The notes beneath the pieces are model-generated. The model was not told the origin of the DNA. It saw only the letters and a program-made list of their open reading frames with translations, and did no database searches. From a virus, in the IMG/VR virus record IMGVR_UViG_3300023116_000076, positions 1 through 47,760 of that record: a DNA stretch of 47,760 nucleotides; one strand, written 5' to 3'. Below, in pieces: positions 29,700 through 38,915 of the stretch. How positions within the stretch are numbered: the first letter of the stretch is position 1; the number at the start of each line of letters is the position of its first letter. A program made the translations under genes and the position numbers.

Positions 29700-30565
29700 T
29701 GGGAGTTTACTCCGGACGCTTAGGCGTCATCAATGGTCAAAGTACCATGAGAAACTGGAACGTGTCGGAGGTTGAAAACTCAGCCCGGTACGTCGCCTCA
29801 AATACTCGTGGTGGATCTGGTCGAGACAAGGGCGCTCGTGACTGGACAGGAGGATTCGGGCTGTACGGCGCTGTCCCAACGGTTCTCCCTGGTGACCAGT
29901 TTACATTCAAAGGTCAAACGTCGCCTGATGATCTTACACCAGGTAACGCCGGCGAGGTCTTGACGGGCCAAGCAGTGGTCACTCAACTGACTGTCAATTG
30001 GAACTGGGCGGGCGGTGAACTGCTTGCGATGGACGCTTCGTTCGGCGGCCATCTTACCTTAACGAAACAGAACGCAACTCAAGCCAAGGACTCCACAGCT
30101 CCTGCTGCTCTTACTGTTGTCGGTACTAAAATCGAACACAGTACTGATGGAGCAACTTGGCATGAAATTCCTAACCTCACGTCCGCGGCCCTTTCTTTAA
30201 CGAGTGAGGTTCCGACTTACGTGAACAGTAGTACCTACGATGCGGGCACGTCTGCATTGTGGACAGGTCGAACGAAAGGTCCGATTGATTGGACTCTTGC
30301 TCTCAACCAAGAGGACAACAAGCCGGGCGGCTCGAATGGTTATCCGGCAATTGGAACTAAGCATCAGTTCCGATGCTATGTCAATGCAACCGACTACTGG
30401 CTGCTCAAGTGGGGTCAAGTTGGTGATTACTCAAACCTTACTGTTGACCGTGAAACTGGTGCGATCATCAACCGCACGATCAACATTGGCATGGCAGGCT
30501 ACAAGGACGGAGCTGTTGGTGCCATCACGCTGCCCGGTGCTGGATCACCGTGGTGGCCGTTCTGA
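29699..30565 (+). CDS. Major tail tube protein
   Basis: A beta-rich protein of 288 residues, with the segment QLTVNWNWAGGELLAMDASF and the paired strands expected of tail-tube subunits; it lies just upstream of the tail-assembly chaperones, the conserved place for the tube protein. ATG 29699 overlaps the previous stop (TAATG); an upstream in-frame start at 29642 falls within that gene and is a shadow. Polymerises into the tail tube around the tape measure. Confidence 0.8.
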   Translation: MGVYSGRLGVINGQSTMRNWNVSEVENSARYVASNTRGGSGRDKGARDWTGGFGLYGAVPTVLPGDQFTFKGQTSPDDLTPGNAGEVLTGQAVVTQLTVNWNWAGGELLAMDASFGGHLTLTKQNATQAKDSTAPAALTVVGTKIEHSTDGATWHEIPNLTSAALSLTSEVPTYVNSSTYDAGTSALWTGRTKGPIDWTLALNQEDNKPGGSNGYPAIGTKHQFRCYVNATDYWLLKWGQVGDYSNLTVDRETGAIINRTINIGMAGYKDGAVGAITLPGAGSPWWPF

Positions 30566-30588
30566 TACTTTAATCCCAGAGGTCCCAG

Positions 30589-31044
30589 ATGCCAGGAAAA
30601 GTTCGCACAGAGATTCAACTGGAAGGCAAGACATACTTTGCGTCGCCACTCACAGACAAAGACATTCAAGAATTGGACTTGTTCGTAAGACAGCAGTTCA
30701 TGAAGTCTGTGTATGAAACGTTGCCCGAAGACTTGCCTGATTCACAAAAGGAAATGGCTGTTCGCCAAGCACAGATTACTTGTTCCCGCATGACGTTCAT
30801 GAGTGGCGAGGGATCAAGAATCATTAGCACAGTGCCGGGCATGACACGTCTGACTTGGCAAATGTTGCAGCATAATCATCCGGACTTAACGGTTGAGGAC
30901 CTGCACTCTATGCTTCTTAGTCCTGAGAACATTCGCAAGGCCAACGAAGTATTCAACGAGGTGAACAGCCCAGGAAAAAAGTCCAAGAAGAAACCCAAAC
31001 AGCACCAGCCCAAGAGTCCGAAGAAAGGGAAACAAAAGAAGTAA
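30589..31044 (+). CDS. Tail assembly chaperone (gpG-like)
   Basis: Lies between tail tube and tape measure, as all siphovirus tail chaperones do. The 151-residue product is helical with a very basic Lys/Pro-rich tail, which is where the slippery site lies; that tail is produced only when ribosomes do not shift. It coats the tape measure before the tube assembles. AGAGG lies about seven bases before the ATG. Confidence 0.8.
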   Translation: MPGKVRTEIQLEGKTYFASPLTDKDIQELDLFVRQQFMKSVYETLPEDLPDSQKEMAVRQAQITCSRMTFMSGEGSRIISTVPGMTRLTWQMLQHNHPDLTVEDLHSMLLSPENIRKANEVFNEVNSPGKKSKKKPKQHQPKSPKKGKQKK

Positions 31045-31295
31045 CCTATGAGGAGCTCGAGCTTGCAAGAAAGCAAAGGTATCAACTTATCGCTTCCTGG
31101 TACAAGTTCACTCCTGATCAAATAGCAGACATGACTCATGAGGATCAGATGCTTCTTATAGAGATCATTCCTGGTTCTCAAGGCGATTCTGATTCAGACA
31201 ACCTAACCTTTGAATCAGAAGAAGATTACGCGAGGTGGTTAAGTGAGCGAAGGCAGTCTGACAATCGATATCAAGGGCAAGAACGACGACCTTGA
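30589..31295 (+). CDS. Tail assembly chaperone frameshift fusion (gpGT-like, 235 aa)
   Basis: Produced by a predicted -1 shift at A-AAA-AAG (30975-30981). Shifted ribosomes replace the basic tail by a 104-residue extension in the -1 frame that begins VQEETQTAP, continues through YEELELARKQRYQLIASWYK and FTPDQIADMTHEDQMLLIEI and ends at TGA 31293-31295. The extension has normal acidic/helical composition and no other start, which supports it being coding. It overlaps the tape-measure start by 53 bases. In lambda the G/GT ratio is essential for tail assembly. Confidence 0.82.
30975..30981 (+). other. Slippery heptamer A-AAA-AAG for -1 frameshift
   Basis: In the chaperone frame the codons are GGA AAA AAG TCC, giving the heptamer A-AAA-AAG, the same type as the E. 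coli dnaX signal. No strong downstream stem is obvious; AG-rich sequence follows. Confidence 0.85.
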
Positions 31296-33060
31296 CCGAA
31301 GCTTAAAAGAATCACGTGACTCTGTTGAAGGCTGGGGTAAAGCAGTCAAGGCAACGTTCGTTGCGGTAGGAGCTGCTATTGTTGCTAAGAAGGTATTCGA
31401 CTTCGGTAAGCAACTCTTTTCTTTATACGCGGAACAAGAACAAGCTGAAAAGAGACTTGAGTCTGTTCTTAACGCTACGGGCAACGCTGCCGGCTTCACG
31501 TCTGATGAGATGAAAGATATGGCCTCTGCAATGCAGGAAATGACTACCATCGGCGATGAAGTCATTCTTCAATCGCAAGCCATCATCGCTACATTTAAGA
31601 ACATCAAGGGCGACCAGTTCAAAGAAACCTTAATGGTTGCAGCCGACATGGCCGAGGTCTTAGGAACAGACCTTAAAGGCGCAAGCATGCAAGTTGCGAA
31701 GGCTCTTAACGATCCTCTTAAAGGTATGTCCGCTTTATCTAGAGCCGGCGTTCAGTTTACTGAGCAACAAAGGGAACAGATAAAAGTTCTGCAAGAGTCT
31801 GGTGACATCGTCGGTGCTCAAAAGGTTATTCTTGCTGAGCTTTCTGGAGAGTTTGGCGGTGCGGCCGCAGCTGCTGCAGACACGTTCACCGGTCGTCTTA
31901 CACAGATGATGAACACTGTTGGTGACATTGGTGAAATGATCTTTCAAGCTTTCGTTCCTGCGATGGACGCGCTTGCTCCTTATCTTCAACAAGCGGTAGC
32001 CTTCACTAAGAACTGGGTTGGGTATCTTGTTGAGAACGGCGAGGTCATGGGTAACCTCGTTAAGCGAGTCGCAGAGTTCGGAGAAACAATAGTTAAGTGG
32101 CTCGTGGACAAGTCAATCGTTGCAGTCTCTGTCTTTCAAGCCGTGTTTGAAAACATGGGCACGTCACTTCAGTTGTATCTTAACACCTTTCAGCTTGTGT
32201 TTGTAAGTGTCTTCAATAACCTTGTGCACTTCTTAACGCAGGTTATCCCAGGATACCTTAAGTGGTTCGTCGATAACTGGAGAGACATATTCACAGACGT
32301 TTACAACTTCACTAAGACTGTGTTTTCTAACTTGATGGAAAACTTATCAGACTTTTGGACTGCGCTTAAATCTTTTCTTTCTGGCGATGGTTTCAATTTT
32401 GAGTTTACCGGCCTGACAGAAGGCTTTGAGTCATCCATCAAGGCCTTGCCTGAAATTGCCGAAAGGGAACTAGGTCCATTTGAAAAGGAACTAACAGACC
32501 GTGTTTCTAGCTTGTCTAGTAAGCTAAACGACTCGATAAATGATAAGGTTGCTGAGAATCGAAAAGCTTTCGCTGATATGTTTACTTTTGATGGTGAAGG
32601 CAGAAAATCCTTTGATGAAATCGAGGCAAGCCTATCTACTGATCCTACGTTCGAGCCTCAAGACAAAGATAAGAAAGATGGTCCTAAGGATAAGAAAGAT
32701 AAAGAGTCAGGATCTGACACAGAGGATGGATCCTTTACTGCAAGTCGTGTTGGTCTTGAAGACATAAGCAATAAGATTCAAGATGCTGCCGCTTCAACAC
32801 AAGCTAAGAATCAAAAGTCGATGACTGACTCTCTCAAGTCGATGGCCGAAGCCCAAAAGCAAACCAGCAAGAAGATGGAAACTGTTGAGGAACGCAACGA
32901 ACGTCATCAGAAAGAACTTGAGGAATACGAAAAGAAACTTGCAGAGGAACAACGTAAAGGCAACCAGATCGCAAACGAAGGTAATTCACAACTTAACATG
33001 CAAACGAATTACCTCAAGAACATCTCAGACAAAGTACAAACGATGGGTGGACTTGCATGA
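31243..33060 (+). CDS. Tape measure protein
   Basis: A 605-residue helical protein with an N-terminal coiled segment, a hydrophobic stretch (ATFVAVGAAIVAKKVFDFGK), the domain AKALNDPLKGMSALSRAGVQ typical of phage tape measures, internal hydrophobic segments and a Lys/Asp/Glu-rich C-terminal third with coiled coils. It sets tail length; at about 0.15 nm per residue this predicts roughly 90 nm. The GTG start lies inside the chaperone fusion frame. It ends in an ATGA overlap with the next gene. Confidence 0.9.
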   Translation: MSEGSLTIDIKGKNDDLDRSLKESRDSVEGWGKAVKATFVAVGAAIVAKKVFDFGKQLFSLYAEQEQAEKRLESVLNATGNAAGFTSDEMKDMASAMQEMTTIGDEVILQSQAIIATFKNIKGDQFKETLMVAADMAEVLGTDLKGASMQVAKALNDPLKGMSALSRAGVQFTEQQREQIKVLQESGDIVGAQKVILAELSGEFGGAAAAAADTFTGRLTQMMNTVGDIGEMIFQAFVPAMDALAPYLQQAVAFTKNWVGYLVENGEVMGNLVKRVAEFGETIVKWLVDKSIVAVSVFQAVFENMGTSLQLYLNTFQLVFVSVFNNLVHFLTQVIPGYLKWFVDNWRDIFTDVYNFTKTVFSNLMENLSDFWTALKSFLSGDGFNFEFTGLTEGFESSIKALPEIAERELGPFEKELTDRVSSLSSKLNDSINDKVAENRKAFADMFTFDGEGRKSFDEIEASLSTDPTFEPQDKDKKDGPKDKKDKESGSDTEDGSFTASRVGLEDISNKIQDAAASTQAKNQKSMTDSLKSMAEAQKQTSKKMETVEERNERHQKELEEYEKKLAEEQRKGNQIANEGNSQLNMQTNYLKNISDKVQTMGGLA

Positions 33061-33818
33061 GCATTTATTCTCCAAGTTATGAAGTATGGGAAGAGCATAA
33101 CACGGTCTCTGAAACTTGGGACGTCAGTAACCGAGGCGCGAACGTTACTTTAAGATGCAATTGGAGTGACCGCCACGACGTTGCAGCTGAGATGTTGGGG
33201 CTGCAAGTGCCTTTCCCTCACGGTAATGGTGCGTCTGCTCCAGTATGTCAATCAATTGGAATCACGCCGGCTGGAAACGAAGGTGAAGTTGTAGGCCAAT
33301 CGATTACATACAAGCATGCATTACTTAATGTAACATACGGGTACAATGTAGTCGACCTTGTCAGTGAATCACTTGAGCCAACTGCTGAGTTTCTAACCCA
33401 GGACTACAGAGGGTTCCGCTGGGGAGGACCTTTTGGAGATGTTCTTCAAGAGGGCGAGGCGCCTGGGAAACTCGTTCGTGGTCTTGTTCTCAATCGAACC
33501 ATATACAATGTTGCTCCGCCTTTGCCAACATCGCTTCTTACCTTGCCCGGGTATTGCAATTCAGCGCCTTACTTCAGTTCATTGTTAGGATTAGCATTTG
33601 ATTCTGAGACATTGCTTTTTGGAACTCCAACAATGGACAGGACAATCAGGACAGACGGAAGCGATGGCTTTACTTTGAACCTTGCCTTCACTCACAAAGC
33701 AACTGGATGGAACCGTTACTGGCGTGCAAAGACTCAATCGTACCAGCGAATTTACACAGCCGGCGGTTCAGAATACTATAATCACCCTCCCGGTAACTTT
33801 TCGGCGTTCCTATTCTAA
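33057..33818 (+). CDS. Probable distal tail / tail-tip protein (253 aa)
   Basis: The first gene after the tape measure, where distal tail proteins are usually encoded. It is beta-rich, acidic and aromatic-rich, with several short strand-turn motifs (NVTLRCNWSDRHD, LLNVTYGYNVVDL) and no coiled coil. Family not recognised. Starts in the stop of the tape measure and ends in TAATG with the next gene. Confidence 0.6.
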   Translation: MSIYSPSYEVWEEHNTVSETWDVSNRGANVTLRCNWSDRHDVAAEMLGLQVPFPHGNGASAPVCQSIGITPAGNEGEVVGQSITYKHALLNVTYGYNVVDLVSESLEPTAEFLTQDYRGFRWGGPFGDVLQEGEAPGKLVRGLVLNRTIYNVAPPLPTSLLTLPGYCNSAPYFSSLLGLAFDSETLLFGTPTMDRTIRTDGSDGFTLNLAFTHKATGWNRYWRAKTQSYQRIYTAGGSEYYNHPPGNFSAFLF

Positions 33819-34771
33819 TGACAATCTTCAAAAAGAACTGGCGTAAAGGCGAGCACCTTACTGCTGAACAGCTTAATGAAAACGCTGTGCGTGCTGATGT
33901 AGAGCCAAGGCAGAAACATGGCTTCACTGATAAGCGTATGGCAGTCACTAAGCAGCCTAATGCTCGAATGAACTTCATTGAGTTTATCGCTCGACCTGAA
34001 GGCATAGCTCCATACTCTGTGTTTTCTGCTGTAGGCCAAGGCAGTCGTGGTGACATGCCTAACATAAGCGCATCAGACAAGGGAATTGGGTTTTTCACAA
34101 ACGGTCCTGATGGCATACTTGGAAATCAGAAAGGAATAGCTCAACCAATATCTTATGAGCAACCTGTTCTTGTAAGAAGAGCTACAGGTGAAGACACAAG
34201 ACCTTACCCAACTAACATATGCGGCATAGGTCCTAATCTTGAAGCCGATCGTACTCGTGGCGGCTTAGTGTACTTGTGCGACGACATAACCTCTGGTCTT
34301 GGTTGGGTTATGCGAAACAATGACCTTATCGATATGGTGGGTGTTGCTCAAGGAAACATTGCTAAGCGTGAGCGAGGCGACTTTCGTATTCTTGATGAGA
34401 ATGATGAGAATGCTTTCTCAGGTCCTAGCCTATTCGAGGCCTTTAACATTCACTGGGCCGGTCTTGCTGGCGACACAGTCGTTCGCATAACGAACACAAT
34501 TGGTCATGGGCTTGTGGCTACAAAGTTCAATGGCGGCATGTGGTTCGGAGTTGTGGAAGCGGACATAGAAGGTGAAACGAAAGGCAGCGTTAAGATAAAT
34601 GGAACTGACGAAATACTTCAGGCGTGGGCAGGACCTGATGGCCTTGCAGCCGAAGGTAAAGTAAACGTAATCGAGTATCATCCTAATGACTTCTATGCCT
34701 ATCCTCTTGACTGTGAAGCAGTGCTTGACGGAGGTGGTAATGATGAAGGTAACGGAGAGCCTAAGCTATAA
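33818..34771 (+). CDS. Tail-associated protein, unknown function (317 aa)
   Basis: N-terminus FKKNWRKGEHLTAEQLNENA resembles the start of tail-tip-associated proteins, then a beta-rich region with repeated Gly-rich turns (GVAQGNIAKRERGDFRILDE, TNTIGHGLVATKFNGGMWFG). No enzymatic motif. TAATG overlaps on both sides. It is probably part of the tail tip. Confidence 0.6.
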   Translation: MTIFKKNWRKGEHLTAEQLNENAVRADVEPRQKHGFTDKRMAVTKQPNARMNFIEFIARPEGIAPYSVFSAVGQGSRGDMPNISASDKGIGFFTNGPDGILGNQKGIAQPISYEQPVLVRRATGEDTRPYPTNICGIGPNLEADRTRGGLVYLCDDITSGLGWVMRNNDLIDMVGVAQGNIAKRERGDFRILDENDENAFSGPSLFEAFNIHWAGLAGDTVVRITNTIGHGLVATKFNGGMWFGVVEADIEGETKGSVKINGTDEILQAWAGPDGLAAEGKVNVIEYHPNDFYAYPLDCEAVLDGGGNDEGNGEPKL

Positions 34772-35517
34772 TGTTAGGACACTACGCTGGGTGTTGCTGC
34801 AAGGAAACTTACCGCACGCTTATCATGCACACCATCGACTCATCAGTCGAGTATACTTACCTATGCGCCTTTGAGACAGAGGACCCAGACAGTCCTGCTT
34901 GTATCATATGGAGAGATGGTCGTGACTCAAGCTCGCCTGAAGGTTCTTGTATTGGCGATCCTACTCAAGAAGATAAAGATAAATGGAATTCAGACCGTGA
35001 AGCGTGGAACGACTTGCTTGCTAAAGAAGGCAAGGACTGGCCTGTGTCGGGCGCTGTGCTTAGCGGTAAAGGTAAATGTTGGGGCGGCGTTCAAGAAGCC
35101 ATCTGGCCTAAAGGTGAATCATGGGTAATGGACTCGTTCGGAGGCTGGACATTCAAAGCCACAGGCGATGGGACAGCTTCTAATCGTATGAAGCTTGATG
35201 ATCTTAAGAACACATTCATCGAGCTCTTTGAAGATTTCTTTAAGGACGATCCTGAGGAAGAGGTTGATAAAGAAATAGAATTTGCTTTCTTGATGATCGT
35301 TGATAACACAGGGAGCATAAGACTAAGTGAATGGGAGAGCGGTGCTCAAACTCTTGAAGACTTTAAGGACTGGGTCTTTACTGAGTATCCCAATGTAAGA
35401 TACACAGAAAAGATCCTAAGTGACTACATTCAAGACGGTGAAGACTGGCTTCGACATGCCACAGAGTTTTACCAAGAGGTGATTGACACAGATGGCGGTG
35501 AAAAACCCAAGCTGTAA
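34771..35517 (+). CDS. Tail-associated protein with possible vWA-like segment (248 aa)
   Basis: Starts with a Cys-rich segment (YAGCCCKETYR), then a domain with Trp-rich turns. Near residue 175, LMIVDNTGSIRLSEWESGAQ resembles the MIDAS strand of von Willebrand A domains (Asp-x-Thr-x-Ser), followed by a helix LEDFKDWVFTE. The region after it is too short (about 60 residues) for a complete vWA domain, so this may be chance. Last gene of the tail operon. Confidence 0.55.
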   Translation: MLGHYAGCCCKETYRTLIMHTIDSSVEYTYLCAFETEDPDSPACIIWRDGRDSSSPEGSCIGDPTQEDKDKWNSDREAWNDLLAKEGKDWPVSGAVLSGKGKCWGGVQEAIWPKGESWVMDSFGGWTFKATGDGTASNRMKLDDLKNTFIELFEDFFKDDPEEEVDKEIEFAFLMIVDNTGSIRLSEWESGAQTLEDFKDWVFTEYPNVRYTEKILSDYIQDGEDWLRHATEFYQEVIDTDGGEKPKL

Positions 35518-35543
35518 CTTTTTCTATAAAATAGCCAAAAAGT
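35517..35543 (+). terminator. Weak A/T hairpin after tail operon
   Basis: ACTTTTT and AAAAAGT form a seven-pair A/T stem with a 13-base loop right after the last tail stop. Weak as a terminator; the same AACTTTTTC also precedes the other TTTACA promoters at a similar distance. Confidence 0.35.
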
Positions 35544-35555
35544 CTTAAATTACTA

Positions 35556-35584
35556 TTTACATCAGGTCGATTATATAGTATACT
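35556..35584 (+). promoter_or_regulatory. Promoter P5, TTTACA-17-TATACT
   Basis: TTTACA (35556-35561) and TATACT (35579-35584) are 17 bp apart; AACTTTTTC lies 37 bp upstream. It belongs to the same family as P1-P3 and would start the replication operon at 35635. Confidence 0.7.
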
Positions 35585-35634
35585 GGTCTTATCACGCTTG
35601 ATAGTCAAGCAAACACTTACATAGGAGAAACACG

Positions 35635-35955
35635 ATGAATGCTGATTTAAATGACAACTTTGTCCCGTCCGACTTCGCCTATCTTGAATGGCGACACGTT
35701 AAGTTTGCTCCCAACTGCCCAGAGACATCGCTTGCAGTTGATGGTGACCGAGCATTTGCGCTGTATGATGATTACTTAAGCATCTATGAATGGTCCGGTG
35801 ATCTTGATCAATGGGAAGCATTGAACGCTAAGCTTTATGATGACCTGCCCGAAGGCATCATGATCGAAGATCTTGAAGCTATGCATCCCGAACTCGAATC
35901 GTATTGCATAAGCGATGACTACGCTGAAGAATACGAAGCATGGCTTGAAGCATAA
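35635..35955 (+). CDS. Small acidic protein, unknown function (106 aa)
   Basis: Strongly acidic, Tyr- and Trp-rich, no Cys cluster or membrane segment (LEWRHVKFAPNCP, then a helical acidic end EEYEAWLEA). It is the first gene of the replication operon and lies behind the ACATAGGAGAAACA leader. Composition resembles DNA-mimic or host-inhibitor proteins, but this is only a possibility. Confidence 0.7.
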   Translation: MNADLNDNFVPSDFAYLEWRHVKFAPNCPETSLAVDGDRAFALYDDYLSIYEWSGDLDQWEALNAKLYDDLPEGIMIEDLEAMHPELESYCISDDYAEEYEAWLEA

Positions 35956-35978
35956 GACACTTACATAGGAGAAAAGAA

Positions 35979-37979
35979 ATGACAAGTACTCACGCTGCCC
36001 ACAATCCTATCCGAGACAAATGGCTCGAGAAGGAACTTAACCTTGCAGACAATGATCTGCTTCATGTGGAGCTTAACGCCGATGGCGACAAGTTCATTAT
36101 CCGGGTGACCGGTGTTGAAGGAACTTACGCTAGCTGGCAAGCTCAAAAGTTTCCGGCATTCTTTCCGGAGAACAAGCGCCTTGCTGATGGTCGCTATGCC
36201 ATACCTGTGTGTGACACTTCAATCGAGATCATCGACGCTAAGTGGCCTTCGTCTCAAGTCCTTTGGGCAGACGACGCCAAAGACACTGCAACTTGGATTC
36301 GTACTGAGGCCCAAGTCGAGCAACTTAATGCGAATCTCTTCGCAAGGTTCAAGGCTTATCAGCAAGTCTTGCTTGGGAACCCAGTGTCCGAAGAAGTACC
36401 TGCTTGGTTCAACATTCGCAAACCCTTTCCTCACAATGAAGAATGCGGCTTAAGCAAGTACCAGACAGTTGCTGCAACGAATGCCGCACGGGCTGAAGGT
36501 TATGGGTTGTTCATGGAGCAAGGAACAGGAAAGACGCCTGTTGCGATCGCAGCCATTTGCAGAAAAGCAAAGGCCCACTACGAAGCAGCTCAAAAGGATC
36601 CTGATCTTTGTCCTTTATTCAAAGTCATTGTGGTCTGCCCGAACAACGTTCGTGCTAACTGGATCGCTGAGCTCGAGAAGTTTAGCACAGAGCCACATCG
36701 CGCTGGAGTTCTTCGAGGAGGAAAGATGCAAAGGCTCCGCACATTCATGGAGCTTATGCTGCCAGACTCCGACATCAAGTTCACTGTGGTCGTTTGCTCA
36801 TATGACTGCTTAGTCAACATGTGGCCACAGTTGCGGACTGTTGGAATGTGGGACATGGCAATCCTTGATGAAAGCCATTACATCAAGTGGCATACAACTA
36901 AACGATGCAAGACTGCGATGCAACTCAGAGATATAAGTCGCCATCGATTGGTCCTCACTGGAACGCCCATCACGAATACCGCCATCGATCTATATACTCA
37001 ATTCGAGTTTATGCGACAGGGAGGATCTGGATTCTCTAGCTTCAACTCGTTCCGTTCCTTCTATGGTGTGTTCAAGGATCGAAGCGGCGACCACCGAAAG
37101 CTAGTTGGCTTGCAGAACATGCCTTTCATGCAAGAACGACTTGCTCGAATGGCTTTCATCATTCGTAAGGAAGAGGCGCTACCATTCTTACCGCCTAAGA
37201 ACTACGACATCGAAGAAGTTGAGATGGGCAAAGAGCAGACAAAGGTTTACACCGAAGTTTCTCAAACGCTTATCGCAGAACTTGAGAATGAACTTGAGAT
37301 AGCAGGCAACAAGTCGCTTACGATCAATAACATACTTACACGTATGCTACGACTTGCTGAGATCACTTCGGGTTACTGCAAGTTTGATCCGATTTATGAC
37401 GATGATGGTAATGAAATCGAATCTGGTGGTGTTCATCGCTTTGATCCTAATCCTAAGGTCGAAGGTTTGATGAACATACTTAAGAATAAAGAACCCGGAC
37501 AAAAGACAATCATCTGGGCTTGCTTTACCCAAGACATCCGAACGATATGTGCAAGACTTAACATTGAAGGAATAAGACATGTTCGTTTTGACGGATCAAC
37601 CTCAGAGAAGGATCGTGCTGAAGCTGAACGCGCATTCAATAATGACGACGATTGCACAGTCTTTGTTGGCAACCCGCAAGCGGGCGGGACGGGGTTGAAC
37701 CTGTTGGGCTATCCTCCAGGATCTCCGGATGTTACCGACACTGACTGCGATCACGTCATTTACTATAGTCAGAACTGGTCAAGTACTGCACGAAGTCAAT
37801 CCGAGGATCGTGCTCATCGTCGTGGTACTCGTAAACCTGTTAGAATCACAGACCTCTGTGTACCTGGTACAATCGATGAAGAGATTCGCAAACGTGTTCT
37901 GGGCAAGAGGCTGCACGCTTTGCAGGTCGCTGATATCCGAGAGATCCTTCAAGATATTCTGAAAGGAATTGTGGCATGA
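35979..37979 (+). CDS. SNF2-type DEAD/DEAH helicase
   Basis: A two-domain superfamily 2 translocase of 666 residues. Seen: Walker A MEQGTGKTP (near 180), DESH in AILDESHYI (near 298), motif III LTGTPITN (near 330), motif V QAGGTGLNL (near 570) and motif VI SEDRAHRRGT (near 612). An additional N-terminal domain of about 150 residues carries an aromatic-rich region. Such enzymes in phages restart or remodel forks. It follows the shared leader, spaced for efficient initiation. The next gene starts in its stop (ATGA). Confidence 0.92.
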   Translation: MTSTHAAHNPIRDKWLEKELNLADNDLLHVELNADGDKFIIRVTGVEGTYASWQAQKFPAFFPENKRLADGRYAIPVCDTSIEIIDAKWPSSQVLWADDAKDTATWIRTEAQVEQLNANLFARFKAYQQVLLGNPVSEEVPAWFNIRKPFPHNEECGLSKYQTVAATNAARAEGYGLFMEQGTGKTPVAIAAICRKAKAHYEAAQKDPDLCPLFKVIVVCPNNVRANWIAELEKFSTEPHRAGVLRGGKMQRLRTFMELMLPDSDIKFTVVVCSYDCLVNMWPQLRTVGMWDMAILDESHYIKWHTTKRCKTAMQLRDISRHRLVLTGTPITNTAIDLYTQFEFMRQGGSGFSSFNSFRSFYGVFKDRSGDHRKLVGLQNMPFMQERLARMAFIIRKEEALPFLPPKNYDIEEVEMGKEQTKVYTEVSQTLIAELENELEIAGNKSLTINNILTRMLRLAEITSGYCKFDPIYDDDGNEIESGGVHRFDPNPKVEGLMNILKNKEPGQKTIIWACFTQDIRTICARLNIEGIRHVRFDGSTSEKDRAEAERAFNNDDDCTVFVGNPQAGGTGLNLLGYPPGSPDVTDTDCDHVIYYSQNWSSTARSQSEDRAHRRGTRKPVRITDLCVPGTIDEEIRKRVLGKRLHALQVADIREILQDILKGIVA

Positions 37980-38308
37980 ACCGCGTATTCGTTTTACAGC
38001 AACCACGTCGTAAGGACTTAGACCTTTCGACATTGTACAACTTTGGAGAAGTCGTTGAGCTCATCACGGACGATGAGCGGCGACCTCCGATATTTGAGCC
38101 AGCTTTTGCAAGACTGGTAGCCGACAAGATTCGCGAGTCAAGCTTCGATCCTAAAAAGGACAAGTTTGCAATCGTAGGATCTTTATCCACGATGGTCGTG
38201 GTGACTGGGGCATTAGTTTCGATGTACGGCAACGTAACCACTTTGCAGTACGATGCCTCAGTACTCTCGTATGTTGAGGTTGAAATAGGAGACAAGGTCT
38301 ATGTATGA
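37976..38308 (+). CDS. Protein of unknown function downstream of helicase (110 aa)
   Basis: An alpha/beta protein: N-terminal strand NRVFVLQQ, later hydrophobic segment SLSTMVVVTGALVSMYG, which is beta-rich rather than a membrane helix. It overlaps the helicase stop and the next start, so it is translated with them. Relatives lie next to SNF2 helicases in other phages as far as I recall, but function is unknown. Confidence 0.65.
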   Translation: MNRVFVLQQPRRKDLDLSTLYNFGEVVELITDDERRPPIFEPAFARLVADKIRESSFDPKKDKFAIVGSLSTMVVVTGALVSMYGNVTTLQYDASVLSYVEVEIGDKVYV

Positions 38309-38858
38309 TACCGCAGTCAAAGTTTACAAGTTGTGCAAGGAGCTACACGAAGAAATGTTTAAGCTTCGTGCTCCATTGTTCGACTTAGTAAAGGCTGAGG
38401 GCGACTTACAAGAAATCGCTGATGTCGTTTATGCCACACGCGAAGCGATGCGCCATCTTGAAGAGGTTCGTAAAGACGTTCGCAAGGCAAACGACGTCGC
38501 ACAAAAACTCGGATGCGTGCGATGGACAGAGCAAGACGATGCAGAACCTATCAGGACAGATAATTGTATAGGCTCGCCTAAAGTTCGAATGACTGCAAGC
38601 GTTCCATCAAGGCGAAAAGATCCCGAAGCCTTTGAGGAACTTATGCGATCACTTAACATTCCAGAGGCCTTATGGGTTAGTGATAGTGTTAGACTACACT
38701 GGCCCGGGTTTGTGGAATACCTAACTGAGTTACTTGCAGACGGCAAGCAGCTGCCTAAAGGAATCGATCCTGAAAGCAAGTACCCAGTGTTCACTCTCGA
38801 GGTTAGAAAGGTAAAGGACATGGACGAAGTGCTGCTTGAGTCGAACCTCGACGACTAA
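38301..38858 (+). CDS. Helical protein, unknown function (185 aa)
   Basis: The first 75 residues are helical and coiled-coil-like (VYKLCKELHEEMFKLRAP, then ATREAMRHLEEVRKDVRKA); the C-terminal 100 residues look alpha/beta (PGFVEYLTELLADGK). AGGAG lies about nine bases before the ATG. Placed between the helicase and a probable ssDNA-binding protein, so a recombination or replication accessory role is plausible. Family not recognised. Confidence 0.65.
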   Translation: MYDTAVKVYKLCKELHEEMFKLRAPLFDLVKAEGDLQEIADVVYATREAMRHLEEVRKDVRKANDVAQKLGCVRWTEQDDAEPIRTDNCIGSPKVRMTASVPSRRKDPEAFEELMRSLNIPEALWVSDSVRLHWPGFVEYLTELLADGKQLPKGIDPESKYPVFTLEVRKVKDMDEVLLESNLDD

Positions 38859-38915
38859 TGATTTGTGTTAACTAATTAACTGATTACTTGATTACCATTA
38901 TGAAGGACTGCCATC

